In this document: in pieces, positions 63,050 to 64,000 of the stretch
Position numbering within the stretch: position 1 is the stretch's first letter
Layout: each line of letters begins with the position of its first letter
Assembly (NCBI GenBank): GCA_963773585.1
Contig: CAVZBR010000001.1
Span: 248,001-312,000 of the forward strand
From: CAVXJN01 sp963773585
GTDB taxonomy: Bacteria; Pseudomonadota; Gammaproteobacteria; JASBUN01
Direction: 5' to 3'
DNA length: 64,000 bases
Translations under genes and position numbers: made by a program
The notes under the pieces: generated by a model
What the model saw: only the letters and a program-made list of their open reading frames with translations
What the model was told of the DNA's origin: nothing
Database searches by the model: none

Positions 63050-64000
63050 ATGTCAGAAGCCCGAATCATACCCCTTACGCCGCCTGCGGAAGATGACCGT
63101 ACCAGTCTGGGCAAGGACGCCCTCAAGAAGACCCTGCTGGACAATCTGTTCTACGTCCAAGGCAAGTTTCCGGGCCTTGCGACCATGAACGATTATTACA
63201 TGGCGCTTGCCTACACGGTTCGTGACCGCTTGTTGGAGCGTTGGATCAGTACTGCGGAAACCTACACCCGGTTGCAGTCGCGGACCGTGGCGTACTTGTC
63301 GGCCGAGTTTCTGCTCGGTCCGCATCTGGGCAACAACCTGCTCAATCTGGGCATCTATGAGCCGGTACGCGAAACCTTGCGGGAACTGGGACTCAGCTTG
63401 CATGAACTGCTGGGCCAGGAGCCGGAACCAGGCTTGGGGAACGGCGGCCTGGGGCGGCTGGCGGCATGCTTTCTCGATTCTCTGGCGACATTGGAGATTC
63501 CCGCGATCGGCTACGGCATTCGCTACGAGTTTGGCATCTTCGCCCAGGACATCGTCGCGGGCGAACAAGTGGAACGCACCGACAAATGGTTGAGTCGGGG
63601 CAACCCGTGGGAGATTCCGCGCCCCGAGTGGGCGGCGGCGGTGAAACTCGGCGGCCGGGTGCAGCACTATACCGATGGCGACGGCTGCCACCGCGCCCAT
63701 TGGCAGCCCGCCCGGATCGTGAACGGAATACCCTACGACACCCCGATCCTCGGATATCGCAACAACACTGCCAACACGCTGCGTCTTTGGCGCGCGGAGG
63801 CACCGGAGTCGTTCGACCTTTCCACCTTCAACCGCGGCGACTACTGGGGAGCGGTGAACCAGAAGGTGGTGTCGGAAAATATCACCAAGGTGCTTTATCC
63901 GAGCGACGAACAGGTGCAGGGCAAGGAATTGCGGCTGCAACAGCAATACTTTTTCGTTTCCTGCTCGCTGCAGGACATGCTGCGGATCATGCACGTTCAG
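63050..64000 (+). CDS. glgP: Glycogen/alpha-glucan phosphorylase, N-terminal part (runs off right edge)
   Basis: The frame from ATG 63050 (317 codons, 3' partial) reads MSEARIIPLTPPAEDDRTSL, TRLQSRTVAYLSAEFLLGPH, GLGNGGLGRLAACFLDSLA, GIRYEFGIFAQDI and NTLRLWRAEAPESFDLSTFN, the N-terminal half of the long GT35 class (about 820-840 residues). The PLP-lysine is beyond the window. It releases glucose-1-phosphate from glycogen. This is the longer of two phosphorylases in the window. No other glycogen gene is visible here. Confidence 0.93.
   Translation, partial: MSEARIIPLTPPAEDDRTSLGKDALKKTLLDNLFYVQGKFPGLATMNDYYMALAYTVRDRLLERWISTAETYTRLQSRTVAYLSAEFLLGPHLGNNLLNLGIYEPVRETLRELGLSLHELLGQEPEPGLGNGGLGRLAACFLDSLATLEIPAIGYGIRYEFGIFAQDIVAGEQVERTDKWLSRGNPWEIPRPEWAAAVKLGGRVQHYTDGDGCHRAHWQPARIVNGIPYDTPILGYRNNTANTLRLWRAEAPESFDLSTFNRGDYWGAVNQKVVSENITKVLYPSDEQVQGKELRLQQQYFFVSCSLQDMLRIMHVQ

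Noticed and set aside
1..64000. tRNA, rRNA or riboswitch genes
   Set aside because: No cloverleaf, rRNA core segment or known riboswitch consensus was recognised by reading; a covariance-model search would be decisive.

Overview
The window is about 60% GC and has gene families typical of a gammaproteobacterium: a YbiT-type ABC-F protein, PBP7, BON-MscS, an NtrC-type sigma-54 activator and a CheB/CheR hybrid kinase. Several genes suggest sulfur chemistry (ETHE1-type dioxygenase, CS2-hydrolase-like carbonic anhydrase, DsrE-like and rhodanese proteins). A sulfur-oxidising gammaproteobacterium related to Chromatiales or Acidiferrobacterales is plausible, but that placement is inference. No rRNA, tRNA or CRISPR array was seen.

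Left third (1-31 kb) is an accessory, defence-like region. It opens with the N-terminus of an HNH/EVE-like endonuclease. An AbiEi/AbiEii-like pair and a type I restriction-modification locus follow; hsdR is intact, hsdM has one frameshift and hsdS has many. A broken FRG-domain gene and a frameshifted amine oxidase come next. Five different nucleotidyltransferase (NTase) modules lie between 0.6 and 28.7 kb: two AbiE-like, one wHTH-NTase/HEPN, one wHTH/NTase fused in an operon to a truncated second hsdM, and one MntA/HepT. At least four of them carry their own palindrome over the promoter. Two Fic proteins, a VapBC pair and debris of IS3, Fic, HEPN, VapC, FBPase and sigma-factor genes fill the rest. 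A DnaJ-membrane/VWA pair, a NylB-like serine hydrolase and a Tat-exported superoxide reductase are interspersed.

Middle part (24.9-42 kb): housekeeping genes separated by dense palindromic, REP-like repeats. The genes are an alpha-glucan phosphorylase with one frameshift, MscS, a transglutaminase, an N-formylglutamate amidohydrolase-like protein, a spermidine-synthase-like protein and ABC-F. At least five repeat families are recognisable by sequence, each clustered in local tandem arrays.

Right third (42-64 kb) is ordinary chromosome: a 1328-residue CheB-CheR-PAS-histidine kinase-receiver protein whose receiver lacks the phospho-accepting Asp, a DsrE-like secreted protein, a lipoprotein, an osmoprotectant ABC transporter, PBP7, and a run with a sulfur flavour (ETHE1-like, beta-CA-like, FmdB, a Cys-rich sigma-54 activator, CHMI, DUF2892, secreted rhodanese). 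It closes with an unknown 388-residue protein, a MOSC protein, a double nitroreductase and the start of a second glycogen phosphorylase.

Indels breaking otherwise family-like reading frames are concentrated in hsdM/hsdS/FRG, with single ones in the amine oxidase and the first phosphorylase. Real decay and consensus error cannot be separated from sequence alone.
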